Below the pieces are notes generated by a model, which worked only from the letters and a program-made list of their open reading frames with translations, ran no database searches and was not told the origin of the DNA. Shown piece after piece: positions 7,162-15,574 of a stretch of DNA of 64,000 nucleotides. Both the position numbers and the translations under genes were made by a program. Location: contig NZ_JAHSTW010000005.1 in assembly GCF_019145195.1 (NCBI RefSeq), positions 1 through 64,000 on the forward strand, written 5' to 3'. This DNA comes from Pseudomonas siliginis. Its GTDB lineage: Bacteria; Pseudomonadota; Gammaproteobacteria; Pseudomonadales; Pseudomonadaceae. The number at the start of each line of letters is the position of its first letter. Position 1 is the stretch's first letter.

Positions 7162-8347
7162 AAGCCTTTTCAAGCGCGGCGCTAAATTCACTACTTCTGA
7201 AGCCGCAGCGGACATCCGTAGCGAGAGGCCAAGGGCTGGAGAAGTCCGCGTCCGTGGAATGAATGAAACTTTGTTTCTATCGCCATTACCGGTCTATACA
7301 GGACAAACTCAATCCTCTCGCCGGAATTTTTCAGGGATGAACGAAGTATTCCTGGAACTCGGTGGAAGTAATTGGGGAATGGTTGAACAAGGAAAAATAC
7401 TTGCCGCTGGAATTTGGATGGCATTGACGACAGCATTCATTGCTCCGGTGCTTATCTGTGCTTGGCTCGCACTTTTCAGCCCTCACGGAATAGATCGAAG
7501 GTTCGTCGACCTAATTGGTGACTCGTTACTGGTTTTTGCTAGTGGCTCTCTACTGTTTATTCTCCCTCTTGGTGCGTACTTATACGGAATGCTCTCCGGC
7601 GTCTTTAAAGCAGCAAAAACCTACCCCGTCCGCTTCAACCGCCAACGCCGCGAAGTCTGCTACGTCGACAGCAAAACCCGCCACGTCCTCATCGTACCTT
7701 GGGAAAGCGTCGTCGCTTGGGTCTCCAGCACTCAGGGCGTCACCAGTTATGGCGCTACTCGCCAGTACACGTTCGGCATGGGTCTGGAGGATGAGGAGCA
7801 GGACAAAGTGCAATTCCTCCTGCTATCACAACCCAGCGATGCACATGCTTTAGGGATGTGGACTTCAATTCGTAATTACATGGAAGACGGTCAGTTGGTA
7901 GATGCTCCAAACCCGATGCTCAAGGCACTGGGTTTGACTCCATCCGGTGATCGGCTCAAACCGTACGAAGGCCTACACACTTTTGAAATCGAACGCGAAG
8001 ACGCACGCGCGATGGGGTCGCTGGACGAGGGTGGCGACGAACTGACGCCCGAGCAGCGCGAGCATTACGGTTACTCGAAAAAATCCCATTGGCCACTGCG
8101 CCGCTGGTACATGTGGCGCGTGCTGAGCTTCTGGAAGATGCCTTACATGCTAGCCGAATGGGCGCATCGCAAAGGGCGGCCTACCCTTCCGGAGCAAGTG
8201 CAGACATGGTCTGAGGCGTTGCCACCAGAGCAATGGGCCAAGCCCACCGCTGCATTGGTGAAAGCCAATCAAATGGTCAAGACTGCCATGGACAAAAAAG
8301 GCGCCACGTTCGTCGAAGCGTGCAAAGCGGCGGGTTTGCATGGATGA
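7154..8347 (+). CDS. DUF6708 membrane protein, possible effector immunity protein
   Basis: The 397-residue product has two strongly hydrophobic segments (about residues 82-108 and 124-147). A soluble region with PVRFNRQRREVCYVD and VLIVPWESVVAWV follows, then a C-terminal helical part (SFWKMPYMLAEWAHRKGRPT). This pattern fits the DUF6708 family, which often sits beside T6SS effector genes. The start overlaps the upstream effector remnant. Composition changes inside the gene: the first ~460 bases are A+T-rich and the rest G+C-rich, suggesting a mosaic origin. If the upstream toxin is dead, this may be a retained orphan immunity gene. Family assignment is from memory of the motif set; function is inferred. 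Confidence 0.6.
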   Translation: MLKSLFKRGAKFTTSEAAADIRSERPRAGEVRVRGMNETLFLSPLPVYTGQTQSSRRNFSGMNEVFLELGGSNWGMVEQGKILAAGIWMALTTAFIAPVLICAWLALFSPHGIDRRFVDLIGDSLLVFASGSLLFILPLGAYLYGMLSGVFKAAKTYPVRFNRQRREVCYVDSKTRHVLIVPWESVVAWVSSTQGVTSYGATRQYTFGMGLEDEEQDKVQFLLLSQPSDAHALGMWTSIRNYMEDGQLVDAPNPMLKALGLTPSGDRLKPYEGLHTFEIEREDARAMGSLDEGGDELTPEQREHYGYSKKSHWPLRRWYMWRVLSFWKMPYMLAEWAHRKGRPTLPEQVQTWSEALPPEQWAKPTAALVKANQMVKTAMDKKGATFVEACKAAGLHG

Positions 8348-8465
8348 AATGTGAGCAACCAAGGTCGTCTATTTCTTTGGATTTTTAACATCTGTTAAAA
8401 CGTAAAGCCGATTTTTTTCGGTTTATCCGACACCATAAGTCGGAAATCTCGAGTCTGAAAAGCCA

Positions 8466-8963
8466 ATGAATACCCGTCAGATAACGCTTGCCAATCGATG
8501 GACCGCAACCTTTCAAAACAACGGCGAGTTTCGCATGGGCGTCGAGGGCTGGAGCTTGCTTCTACAGGGTCCGGATAACCAGACGATCAAATACTTCGCA
8601 GACCAGATTGTTCTAGCGAACGACGAGGACGGCCGCCAAGCCAACACCTGCATCCTGCTCTCGGGCGATGGTGTTTACGGCTATTTGCGTACGGCCATAG
8701 ACGGCGACTGGGTAATCGATTTTGCGCGAGAGATGATTGCCCCTCATCGAGTAACGATTCGCCACCATCACGACGCTTACGACGAAAGCCTTTCAGTATA
8801 CGAACAGCCGGCCTTCAAACGTGCGCGCCAGTACGTCAGTGTTGTCGGAAAACACATCTATCTGACCTTTCCGCTAACCAGAGATGAGGATTTTCCCAAT
8901 TTGTGGGAGGAATACTTGGCAATCCGCAAGCGCCAACTGGATGAGCTTTACTTCGCAACCTGA
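8466..8963 (+). CDS. Hypothetical protein, 165 residues, end of the T6SS island
   Basis: An ATG start follows a 118-base A+T-rich gap, and no strong Shine-Dalgarno is seen. The product (MNTRQITLANRWTATFQNNG ... YLAIRKRQLDELYFAT) is soluble, without signal peptide or membrane segment. It looks like an alternating beta-strand domain with a helical C-terminus. It is co-directional with the effector island and could be another immunity or accessory protein, but nothing in the sequence proves this. I do not recognise the family. Confidence 0.6.
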   Translation: MNTRQITLANRWTATFQNNGEFRMGVEGWSLLLQGPDNQTIKYFADQIVLANDEDGRQANTCILLSGDGVYGYLRTAIDGDWVIDFAREMIAPHRVTIRHHHDAYDESLSVYEQPAFKRARQYVSVVGKHIYLTFPLTRDEDFPNLWEEYLAIRKRQLDELYFAT

Positions 8964-9105
8964 TGAACGCATGGCTACATCCGGTACGCATCCCAACCGT
9001 TTTACGTCCTCACATTTCTCCAGTGTCCGACCCTGCCAAATTAAGCTTCACCTAAGCTTCCCCCGCTAGCATCCCGGCTCATCAACCTGTCGTCTTGAGC
9101 CGTGG

Positions 9106-9948
9106 ATGAGTCCCTCCGACATGAAAGCTTTTGATCTACCTACCCGACCGCATCCCAACTTCAGTCTTGTTTTGGTCAATTACAAAACCCCGGACATCAC
9201 CCGCATGTGTCTGGAACTGTTGCGCGAGCATGTCCAGGCGCAGGGCATTCCAGTGTGGGTGGTGGATAACGATTCGGCGGATGCCAGCCTTGATTATTTG
9301 CGTTCGCTGGACTGGATCAATTTGATCGAGCGGCCGTCGCCGGGCAAGGAAATGGGGCATATTGCCCATGGCAAGGCGCTGGATCTGGCCTTGGCGAAAG
9401 TTGAGACTGACTACTTGTTTCTGCTGCACACCGACACCTTTGTCTACGACATGGAAGTGTTTGCGATGATGATGCGCGAATGCACGAAAAGTGCGGACAT
9501 GGCGGCGGTCGGTTGTGTCGAGCAACTTGATCGTGGGTTGCTACGTGATACCTGGCGTTTAACTTCGCGGTTCTGCAAACATCATGTTCGCCGGCTAAAA
9601 GTTCATCTCGGGCTGCATTCGAAACCACCACGCCCGTATAGAGAAACGCATCTGAAAAGTTTCTGTACGCTGTGGAATGCGCGTTTGATCAAGTCGCTGG
9701 GTTTGCACTTCTGCATGGATGAGGAGGTGCCTGGTTACACGCTTCAGGATCGAATGGTCGGGTTGGGCTATGGCGTCAGGTTTCTCTCGCCGCGGAAGAT
9801 CTTCCGCTACCTTGATCACATCCAGGCCGGCACCGTCGCTGCGGCAGGCACGTATGGCAAGGATCATCGCCGGACAAAAATGTACCAGCAGACCCTCAAA
9901 CGCTTGCAGGGGCAGCATGGCAAAACCGGTATGCAAGCTTCGACTTGA
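9106..9948 (+). CDS. Family 2 glycosyltransferase
   Basis: A 280-residue soluble GT-A-fold enzyme. The N-terminal nucleotide-binding strand reads FSLVLVNYKTPDITRMCLEL, followed by VWVVDNDSADASLDYL and a metal-binding acidic motif in FLLHTDTFVYDME (HTDTF). Such enzymes move a sugar from a nucleotide donor to a saccharide or lipid acceptor. ATG 9121 (MKAFDLPTRPH) is an alternative start; neither has a clear ribosome-binding site. The gene stands alone, not in the exopolysaccharide operon downstream. Its end is followed immediately by a strong terminator. Acceptor unknown. Confidence 0.8.
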   Translation: MSPSDMKAFDLPTRPHPNFSLVLVNYKTPDITRMCLELLREHVQAQGIPVWVVDNDSADASLDYLRSLDWINLIERPSPGKEMGHIAHGKALDLALAKVETDYLFLLHTDTFVYDMEVFAMMMRECTKSADMAAVGCVEQLDRGLLRDTWRLTSRFCKHHVRRLKVHLGLHSKPPRPYRETHLKSFCTLWNARLIKSLGLHFCMDEEVPGYTLQDRMVGLGYGVRFLSPRKIFRYLDHIQAGTVAAAGTYGKDHRRTKMYQQTLKRLQGQHGKTGMQAST

Positions 9949-9960
9949 TCGAAAACAATA

Positions 9961-9990
9961 AAAAAGGGCGACTGCAAAGTCGCCCTTTTT
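9961..9990. terminator. Strong bidirectional Rho-independent terminator
   Basis: AAAAAGGGCGACT and AGTCGCCCTTTTT form a perfect 13-bp stem around a four-base loop, with A-tract on one side and T-tract on the other. It can end the glycosyltransferase transcript on the plus strand and the candidate small RNA on the minus strand. Confidence 0.9.
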
Positions 9991-10092
9991 GTTTGCAGAT
10001 TCTGTATACAACTTTCGCCAGTAGTGGAGTTCGCCCAGTGTTACGGCCTGGCAATCCTTGCACCGGTAAAGAGCCCTGACACTGGGCGAACG
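9961..10092 (-). ncRNA. Candidate structured small RNA, about 130 nt
   Basis: Between two genes lies a minus-strand unit with its own possible promoter (-10-like TAAAAT at 10104-10099, weak -35), a long-range 14-bp inverted repeat (10030-10043 pairing with 10077-10090, one mismatch) and the strong terminator at 9961-9990. Inside the big hairpin is a GCAAGGATTGC stem with a GGA in the loop. Size, weak -35 and layout resemble stationary-phase small RNAs of pseudomonads such as RgsA/P16. I cannot confirm identity without a search, and no reading frame fits the unit. The inverted repeat and terminator are directly visible; transcription is inferred. Confidence 0.45.
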
Positions 10093-10272
10093 CCGAGGAT
10101 TTTAATTCAAACAAGTGGACCTGTCGTCATGGGCAAACATGAAATTTTTGCACTGAAAAGTTAAAAACTGTGTTTTGCCGATTTATCCCGGGAATTGTCT
10201 TACAAAAAAACTTTATATGATTGCTCTCATACATAAAGTTGTACAAGAGCAATAAACTTGTAGAGTTAATAC

Positions 10273-10863
10273 TCAACTATCGTGCTGACTGGTCACTTTC
10301 AGGATATCGGTATAAGTGACAATAACGCTCTGCCCTACTTTCAGATCTTTCAACTTGGCCTGAATCTCCGGCTTCTTCACATCGAGCGTCTTCGATTGTC
10401 CGGACGGATCTTGGAGGGTGACCTGATTGGTCTTCAAATCAATTTTGCTGATTTTCAGCTGCACCTGAACCTGACGATAGGCCTCGCCGCCCGGGTTATC
10501 GCTGCCCGGGGCCTTGCGCAGTTCGCCAGTGCGCTCGGTGGTGCCTGGCAGACCTTTATCTACATCGGTGTCGAGATAAGCGGCGACAGACCGCTGCACT
10601 TCGATCTTCACCAGGTCCCCTACTTTGAGATTGGCGAGATTTTTCGCTTTGTCGCTGAGCTGAACGTGGACCTGACGTCCCTCGGGGCCTTCCAGCACGA
10701 CCTGGTGATTGGCCGGGTCGACGGCGAGCACTTTGGTGGTGACGGAATCGGCCTCAACAACGGCAGATAACGGAATGTCGGCAGCCATAGCGCCGAAACT
10801 CGTGACAGAAAGCAGCGTTGCGAGGGTGATGGCCTTGGCCAGAGCGTCGAGCTTCATATGCAT
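10273..10863 (-). CDS. Conserved exported hypothetical protein
   Basis: A 196-residue protein with a cleavable signal peptide (KAITLATLLSVTSFGAMA, then ADIPLSAV). The body has two similar halves of beta-rich sequence with the pattern V-x-x-VD-x-A-x-HQVVLEGPEGRQ / I-DLKTNQVTLQDPSGQ, each followed by an LKVG turn (NLKVGDLVKIEV; DLKVGQSVIVTY). This suggests a duplicated small beta-barrel or OB-like fold. AGGGAA sits six to seven bases before ATG 10863, so the longer start is kept over the in-frame ATG 10857. Periplasmic location is inferred. Function unknown. Confidence 0.75.
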   Translation of the reverse strand: MHMKLDALAKAITLATLLSVTSFGAMAADIPLSAVVEADSVTTKVLAVDPANHQVVLEGPEGRQVHVQLSDKAKNLANLKVGDLVKIEVQRSVAAYLDTDVDKGLPGTTERTGELRKAPGSDNPGGEAYRQVQVQLKISKIDLKTNQVTLQDPSGQSKTLDVKKPEIQAKLKDLKVGQSVIVTYTDILKVTSQHDS

Positions 10864-10943
10864 TACTTTCCCTGTGATGAAATGGCGACACCCGCCACCG
10901 AAAACACTTCAGCGGCGGGCGTGCCAGTGAGCATAGACGCTGT

Positions 10944-11144
10944 TCAGGGCTTGACTTGGGTTTGTGGCCCTCGGGTGTGTGGCTTGGCAGTCTCTTGCGC
11001 GGTGGATTCGCCACTCGGCGTGCCCTTGCCGCTGTCCTGCCGCTGCTTGGGATCGGTCGGGCGCAGCGCATCGTTATCGCGTTCGGTTTCGCCGGCCGGG
11101 CGTGGTTCGTCGGGGTTGTCGTTCTGGTTGCTGGTGGTATTCAT
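10944..11144 (-). CDS. Small hydrophilic hypothetical protein
   Basis: 66 residues, starting MNTTSNQNDNPDEPRPAGET and almost entirely polar and low-complexity, rich in Pro, Thr, Gln, Asp and Arg. TGAGGA lies about eight bases before ATG 11144. A longer in-frame start exists upstream but overlaps the neighbouring gene with an Arg-rich extension and is not favoured. Likely disordered. It follows the next minus-strand gene closely and may share its transcript. Function unknown. Confidence 0.55.
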   Translation of the reverse strand: MNTTSNQNDNPDEPRPAGETERDNDALRPTDPKQRQDSGKGTPSGESTAQETAKPHTRGPQTQVKP

Positions 11145-11155
11145 GGCAGAAGTCC

Positions 11156-11398
11156 TCAGGCTTCGGGATCGTCGAGTTCGCGGGCGACGTTGACCTCGGG
11201 TGACTGCTTGTGCAGATCGTCGGCTTTGGCGCGTAGCAACTGCCATTGCTCAAGGTCGATCGCGCCTTGGCCGAGCAGGTCATCGGCGATGCGCTGCAGA
11301 TCGAAATAGTGAGTGTCGGGCGATTGCTGCCAAAGAGTCTGATCGTCGAACTGGCGTTGCCAGGTGTTGAGGTCTGGGGGTTGCAGGTCGTCGCTCAT
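11156..11398 (-). CDS. Small acidic hypothetical protein
   Basis: 80 residues (MSDDLQPPDLNTWQRQFDDQ ... VARELDDPEA), acidic, helical, without signal peptide or membrane segment. It ends 11 bases before the start of the small polar protein gene, so the two probably form a unit. The pattern is typical of lineage-restricted Pseudomonas proteins. No family function recognised. Confidence 0.6.
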   Translation of the reverse strand: MSDDLQPPDLNTWQRQFDDQTLWQQSPDTHYFDLQRIADDLLGQGAIDLEQWQLLRAKADDLHKQSPEVNVARELDDPEA

Positions 11399-12048
11399 GG
11401 GTGAGTCCGAAAATGGCGGGTTTCTGGGTAGAGCGTATTGGCGAAGGGAGAGTTCCGAGCGGTTTGATTAGTGGTGATCTTGCTGACGCCATCGCTGGCA
11501 AGCCAGCTCCCACAGGGATTGGGGTTAAGCTGTAATTCATCGGTGTTTTTGAGATAGCTATCGCGAGCAGGCTCACTCCTACAAGAGCAAGAGCAAGAGC
11601 AAAAGCAAAAGATCGCAGCCTTCGGCAGCTCCTACAGTCCCACGTTCACCTATAGGCCGAGTGTCAGCTCGCCTGCTCTTGATCTTGATCTTGATCCACC
11701 GGCGACGTCGGAAGGCTGAGTGGAGGGATTGATCCGGGCGTGGGAGCGCAGCGACCGTCTGGCGAAGCCAGACACAGCGGAAGGAGGTGCAGCGAAGCAA
11801 ACCGTAGCCGCTGCGCCCGGATCGATCCCGCAGCGAAGGAACCCGAGCCTGCGAGGGCCGAACGTAGGAGCTAGCGTTTTTTGCTTACTTTTTTTGGCGC
11901 TTGTAAAAAAGTAAGTCGCCGTAAGGGCGAAACCCTAAGCAGCCGTTACCGCAGCAACGGATATGTACCCGGTCAAGCAGAACAAATCATCGCTCGACAA
12001 AAAGCCTTCGCGAGCAAGCTCGCTCCCACAGGGAAACTGCACCTACCG
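11399..12048. repeat. 650-bp repeat-rich spacer
   Basis: No convincing gene. In order it holds: a REP-like half (about 11489-11519, GCTGGCAAGCCAGCTCCCAC); a second REP half (about 11563-11582); a hexanucleotide run based on AAGAGC and AAAAGC (about 11579-11613); a GCAGCCTTCGGCAG element (about 11613-11630); a CTTGAT triple repeat (about 11676-11697); then from about 11710 to 11980 a longer sequence I believe recurs in P. fluorescens-group genomes, ending in a hairpin-rich GTAAGGGCGAAACCC part. A final REP half sits at 12005-12034. The recurrence of the long part is from memory and should be checked. Confidence 0.6.
12005..12034. repeat. REP half-element
   Basis: CTTCGCGAGCAAGCTCGCTC followed by CCACAGGG is the classic Pseudomonas REP palindrome, placed right after the stop of the AttH-like lipoprotein gene. 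Confidence 0.8.
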
Positions 12049-13116
12049 TTAATACCCGGTCATTTCCAGATAACCCTGGCCAGGATGGCTGCCATTGATT
12101 TTCACCGGCCCTTCCCAGTACGGAATACGCAAATCCATCCAGGCATTGCGGTTGATCGCGTCAACGCTGATATCGAGTTTCTTGTCTGGAATGCGGATCG
12201 ACCATTTCACCGGCATCGGTCGATCAGCAACCTTGGCCGTATCCTGCGGCACAAGGCTGATCTGCTCGCTGCGCAACGTCTGAATCTGCCCGTCAGCGGC
12301 GATCCAGGTGCCGGTCAGATAAGGCGCGCCGGTCTTCTGCCGCATGCGATAAAGCATCACGTGTTCGCCGCTGTCCAGATGCAGGGAGAACCAGTCCCAG
12401 CCAGTCTGGTTGGCAGTCAGCGGTTGGCTGCTCCACTCGCGATCGAGCCACGCCGGGCCGCTGACGGTGTAGGTCTGGCCGTCGATCTGCAGCGTGCCGC
12501 TGGCCTGGAAAAATGGCTGGCTGTAGTAATACGACGCCTGGCCTTCTTCGGATTTTTGGCTGAAACCGTTGTCGCCCTGCAGCACCAGCGGTCGGCTGGA
12601 GGTAAGGCGCAGTTGATAAGCGAAATTCTTGTCACGAGCACTGAGTTGCATATCGCGCAACGGATCCTGCGCCTGGCTGGCAAACATCCAGTCGTCGATC
12701 CACGCCTCGAACGGTGCCAGGCGCACGCCGGCTTGGCCTACTCCGCCCCGGGCGTAGCGCTCGGCGGCATGATGCACCGAGCGCGAAGTGACTGCCGCAT
12801 GGCCCAGCCAGATCGTTTGGTTGCCCCAACCGGCTTGCTCGGCAACCGGTTTCAGGGCGCTGCGAAACAGCGTCCATTGCACGCCGAAGTCATTGCCCTG
12901 CTGATCCTTGAGGTTGGCGGTGACGTACCACCACTCAATGCGAAAACCATCATGCGCGCCATGATCGGCCGGGAAGCTGAATACCCGACCGGGCACCACC
13001 GGGGTGAAGGATTGCGCCTGATCGCCCATGCCGGCAAAACCCTTTTCCTCGGGTGCAGACTGATCGCAGCCACCGAGCAGCAGCGCAATCATCAGCACGA
13101 GCCATTTAGTCCTCAT
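12049..13116 (-). CDS. AttH/CrtC-type lipocalin-like lipoprotein
   Basis: A 355-residue protein starting MRTKWLVLMIALLLGGC, with a lipobox (LGGC, Cys 17), so probably outer-membrane or inner-membrane anchored. The body has the AttH/CrtC two-domain lipocalin-like pattern: FRIEWWYVTANLKDQQGNDF, FGVQWTLFRSAL, then GPAWLDREWSSQPL and GWDWFSLHL. ATG 13116 is chosen over TTG 13122. It overlaps the permease stop by 11 bp. The gene is third in an ATPase-permease-lipoprotein unit like the att genes named from Agrobacterium. Substrate unknown, but a hydrophobic ligand is likely for this fold. Confidence 0.8.
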   Translation of the reverse strand: MRTKWLVLMIALLLGGCDQSAPEEKGFAGMGDQAQSFTPVVPGRVFSFPADHGAHDGFRIEWWYVTANLKDQQGNDFGVQWTLFRSALKPVAEQAGWGNQTIWLGHAAVTSRSVHHAAERYARGGVGQAGVRLAPFEAWIDDWMFASQAQDPLRDMQLSARDKNFAYQLRLTSSRPLVLQGDNGFSQKSEEGQASYYYSQPFFQASGTLQIDGQTYTVSGPAWLDREWSSQPLTANQTGWDWFSLHLDSGEHVMLYRMRQKTGAPYLTGTWIAADGQIQTLRSEQISLVPQDTAKVADRPMPVKWSIRIPDKKLDISVDAINRNAWMDLRIPYWEGPVKINGSHPGQGYLEMTGY

Positions 13117-15574
13117 GGGCAAACGTCCTCAGCAAGTCCGCCGGTTGTGTGCGGTACAGCGAATACAGCGGCCATGCCGAAGCCAACAGAGTCGCCAGCA
13201 AGGCCAGGCCCATTAGTTGCAGCAACTGCAACGGGAACACCCGCAACGGCAAGCGCCAGCCGAACGCCTGCACGTTGATCACCGCATCGAGGCACCACGC
13301 CAAAGCAATGCCCAACGGCAGCGCCAACAGCAACGTCAATACGGCGAGCAGCCAGGTCTGGCCGAGGTTGAGCAGCATCAATTGTTTGCGCGTCACGCCC
13401 AGCGCCCACAGCGGTGCGAGTTGACTGAGGCGACTCTGGCTCTGGGTCAGCAGACTGATGAACAGCGCCACGCCAGCCACGGCCAAGGTCAGGCTGTTCA
13501 ACGCCGCCGTCGCGGCAAAGGTGCGTTCGAAGACCTGCACCGACCAGCCCTTGAGCCGCGCCTGATCGACGATGCGGTTGTCATCCAGCGCAAAGCGCGC
13601 CTGCAAGGCGTTGAGCAGCGCCGGAATCTGCGCTGGGTCGATACGCAAATTGAAGCGGTTCGGCGTGAGTTGCGGCCAGCCGCGCAGCAGGTGCTCACTG
13701 CTGATCAGCACGTGACCCTTCGGATTGCCGTAGTCGGCGTAGATGCCGACGATGCGCGGCGACCATGTGCCGTTCGGCGTGGGAACGTTCAGATGCTCGC
13801 CCGGCTTCACTTTCAGGCGTCGCGCCAGTTGTTCGCTGAGCATCACCGCATCATCCGTGGCCAGTTTGCCCCACGGATCGCTGCCACTGCTGTCGAGCAA
13901 CGGCCAGTGCTGGCGATAGTAGGAGTGGTCGATGATGCCGTAGACATCGGCCGGCCAGCCTTGCAGCGTCACCGAAACCTGCCAGTTGGGCAGCACAGCG
14001 GTCACGTTGGGCTGCTGCCTGAGCCAACTGTGCATCTCGCGGGCCTGCGCCGGATTGGCCGGATTGATGTACAGCTCGGCGCTCAGGCGTTGTTCGAGCC
14101 AGTCGTTGAAGGTCTGGCGAAAACCGGCGGTCATGCTGCCGGCGCCGATGTTGGCGGCGAGCGCCAACAGCAGCGCCATCAGCGCCAGACTCAGGGCTGG
14201 CAATTGCTGGCGGCAGTCGGCGAGAAACCATTGGCCGAGCACCGACCGACTGCGCCCGAGCAACGGGTTCAACAACGCGCTGAGCAACACCGGCAAGGCC
14301 AGCGCGGCACCGAGCAACAGCCCGGCCATCAGCACGAAACCGCTGCTCAGGCTGTCGCCCCAGATCAGCGCCGCCAGCGCAATTGTCAGCAGCGCTGTCG
14401 CCAGCCAACCCTGTCGGCGCAACCAGCGCGAATACTGTTGATGCCAGGCCTGCGGATCGGCCACCGCCAGCAACGGCAGGCGCGCCGCCCGCAGCAGACT
14501 GTTGGCCCCGGCCAGCAACGCGCCGAGCAGACTCAGACCGATGCCGCTGAACCACCACCAGGGACTCAAACGCAACTGCCCCGCCACTTCCGCGCCATAT
14601 AAACCGCGCAGGCTGGCGGCGACGTCCGGCAGCAGCACGCTGGCCAGCCAATAGCCGCTGATCACACCGAATAATCCGCCGATCAGCGCCAGCACACCCA
14701 GTTCAACCACCAGACATGCGATCAGCATTCGTGCACTGACGCCACAGGCACGCAACGTGCGCAGCAAGCCTCGGCGCTGTTCCAGAGCGAGGCCGATGGC
14801 GGCGTGGACGATAAACAAGCCGACGAGAAACGATAGAAATCCAAGGGCATCGAGATTGAGGTGAAAGCTCTCGGTCAGCCGCTCCAGATTGTTTTCTTCG
14901 CCGCTGCTTTTGAGCTGCAAGCGGTCGTTGAAACTCGCTGGTAATTCTTGATGAAAGTCCTTGGGCAGCAGCAATCGCGACAGTTGCTCGGGTTGTTCGA
15001 GCAGGCGCTGCGCTACGCCGATGTCGACCAGTAACAGGCCCGGCGCCATGTCCTTCTGCGCGAGCAGCGGCGGCAGGGTTTGGCCGTTCACGGTTCGCGG
15101 TGTATCGCCTTCGCGCAAGCCGAGCATTTGCATCGTGTCCAGGGAAATCCAGGTGCTGCCCGGCGGGCTGAAAAATTCGACGATGCGCTCGATCGGCATC
15201 GCCTGCCCGGCTACCGCGGAATCAGACGGCAGCGACACCGGCTCGATGCCCATCACCTGAATGCGTTGATCTTCCTGGCCCTTGAGCGTCAGCCGGCCCT
15301 GCAACACCGGCGACACCGGCCAGCCCTGACGGCGCAATTCGATAAACCAGCGCTGGGGGAACAGTGCCCCATTTGGCGTGCTCAGGCTGGCCTGTGGTTC
15401 ACCGCCGATCATCTGGCTGGCCCGCGCGTAGCTGTCGCGCGCCTGACTGTTCAGCGCCTCGACGCCAGTGAGCAGACTAGTGGCCAACCACAGCCCGGTC
15501 AGCACACTGAAAAACTGCACGGGATGGCGCCGCCAGTGGCTGAGCAGAGCGCGCAGGGTTTGCCGCCAGATCAT
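13106..15574 (-). CDS. ABC transporter permease, FtsX/MacB superfamily
   Basis: 822 residues with an N-terminal membrane anchor (VQFFSVLTGLWLATSLL), a large periplasmic domain, three hydrophobic segments around residues 245-370, further segments in the middle, a second periplasmic domain and a C-terminal FtsX block (LNSLTLAVAGVALFISLLTQ ... LMGLALLATLLASAWPLYSL). This is the duplicated FtsX topology of AttF/AttG-like or YbbP-like permeases that handle lipids or hydrophobic compounds rather than nutrients. It overlaps both its ATPase gene (start/stop share 15574) and the lipoprotein gene, so all three are one operon. Confidence 0.85.
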   Translation of the reverse strand: MIWRQTLRALLSHWRRHPVQFFSVLTGLWLATSLLTGVEALNSQARDSYARASQMIGGEPQASLSTPNGALFPQRWFIELRRQGWPVSPVLQGRLTLKGQEDQRIQVMGIEPVSLPSDSAVAGQAMPIERIVEFFSPPGSTWISLDTMQMLGLREGDTPRTVNGQTLPPLLAQKDMAPGLLLVDIGVAQRLLEQPEQLSRLLLPKDFHQELPASFNDRLQLKSSGEENNLERLTESFHLNLDALGFLSFLVGLFIVHAAIGLALEQRRGLLRTLRACGVSARMLIACLVVELGVLALIGGLFGVISGYWLASVLLPDVAASLRGLYGAEVAGQLRLSPWWWFSGIGLSLLGALLAGANSLLRAARLPLLAVADPQAWHQQYSRWLRRQGWLATALLTIALAALIWGDSLSSGFVLMAGLLLGAALALPVLLSALLNPLLGRSRSVLGQWFLADCRQQLPALSLALMALLLALAANIGAGSMTAGFRQTFNDWLEQRLSAELYINPANPAQAREMHSWLRQQPNVTAVLPNWQVSVTLQGWPADVYGIIDHSYYRQHWPLLDSSGSDPWGKLATDDAVMLSEQLARRLKVKPGEHLNVPTPNGTWSPRIVGIYADYGNPKGHVLISSEHLLRGWPQLTPNRFNLRIDPAQIPALLNALQARFALDDNRIVDQARLKGWSVQVFERTFAATAALNSLTLAVAGVALFISLLTQSQSRLSQLAPLWALGVTRKQLMLLNLGQTWLLAVLTLLLALPLGIALAWCLDAVINVQAFGWRLPLRVFPLQLLQLMGLALLATLLASAWPLYSLYRTQPADLLRTFAHED

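Noticed and set aside
1..8963. Prophage or integrative element origin of the first 9 kb
   Set aside because: No integrase, attachment site or phage structural genes apart from the T6SS VgrG. The A+T-rich parts are better explained by toxin cassette exchange.
11881..13278. Long plus-strand open frame opposite the AttH-like lipoprotein gene
   Set aside because: It is antisense to a clear lipoprotein gene, has no recognisable domain and no ribosome-binding site. High G+C genes often leave such open shadows.
13217..14602. Long plus-strand Gln/Arg-rich open frame opposite the permease gene
   Set aside because: The composition (Gln, Arg, His) is typical of antisense translation of Leu/Ala-rich membrane protein codons. 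The permease on the other strand is well supported.
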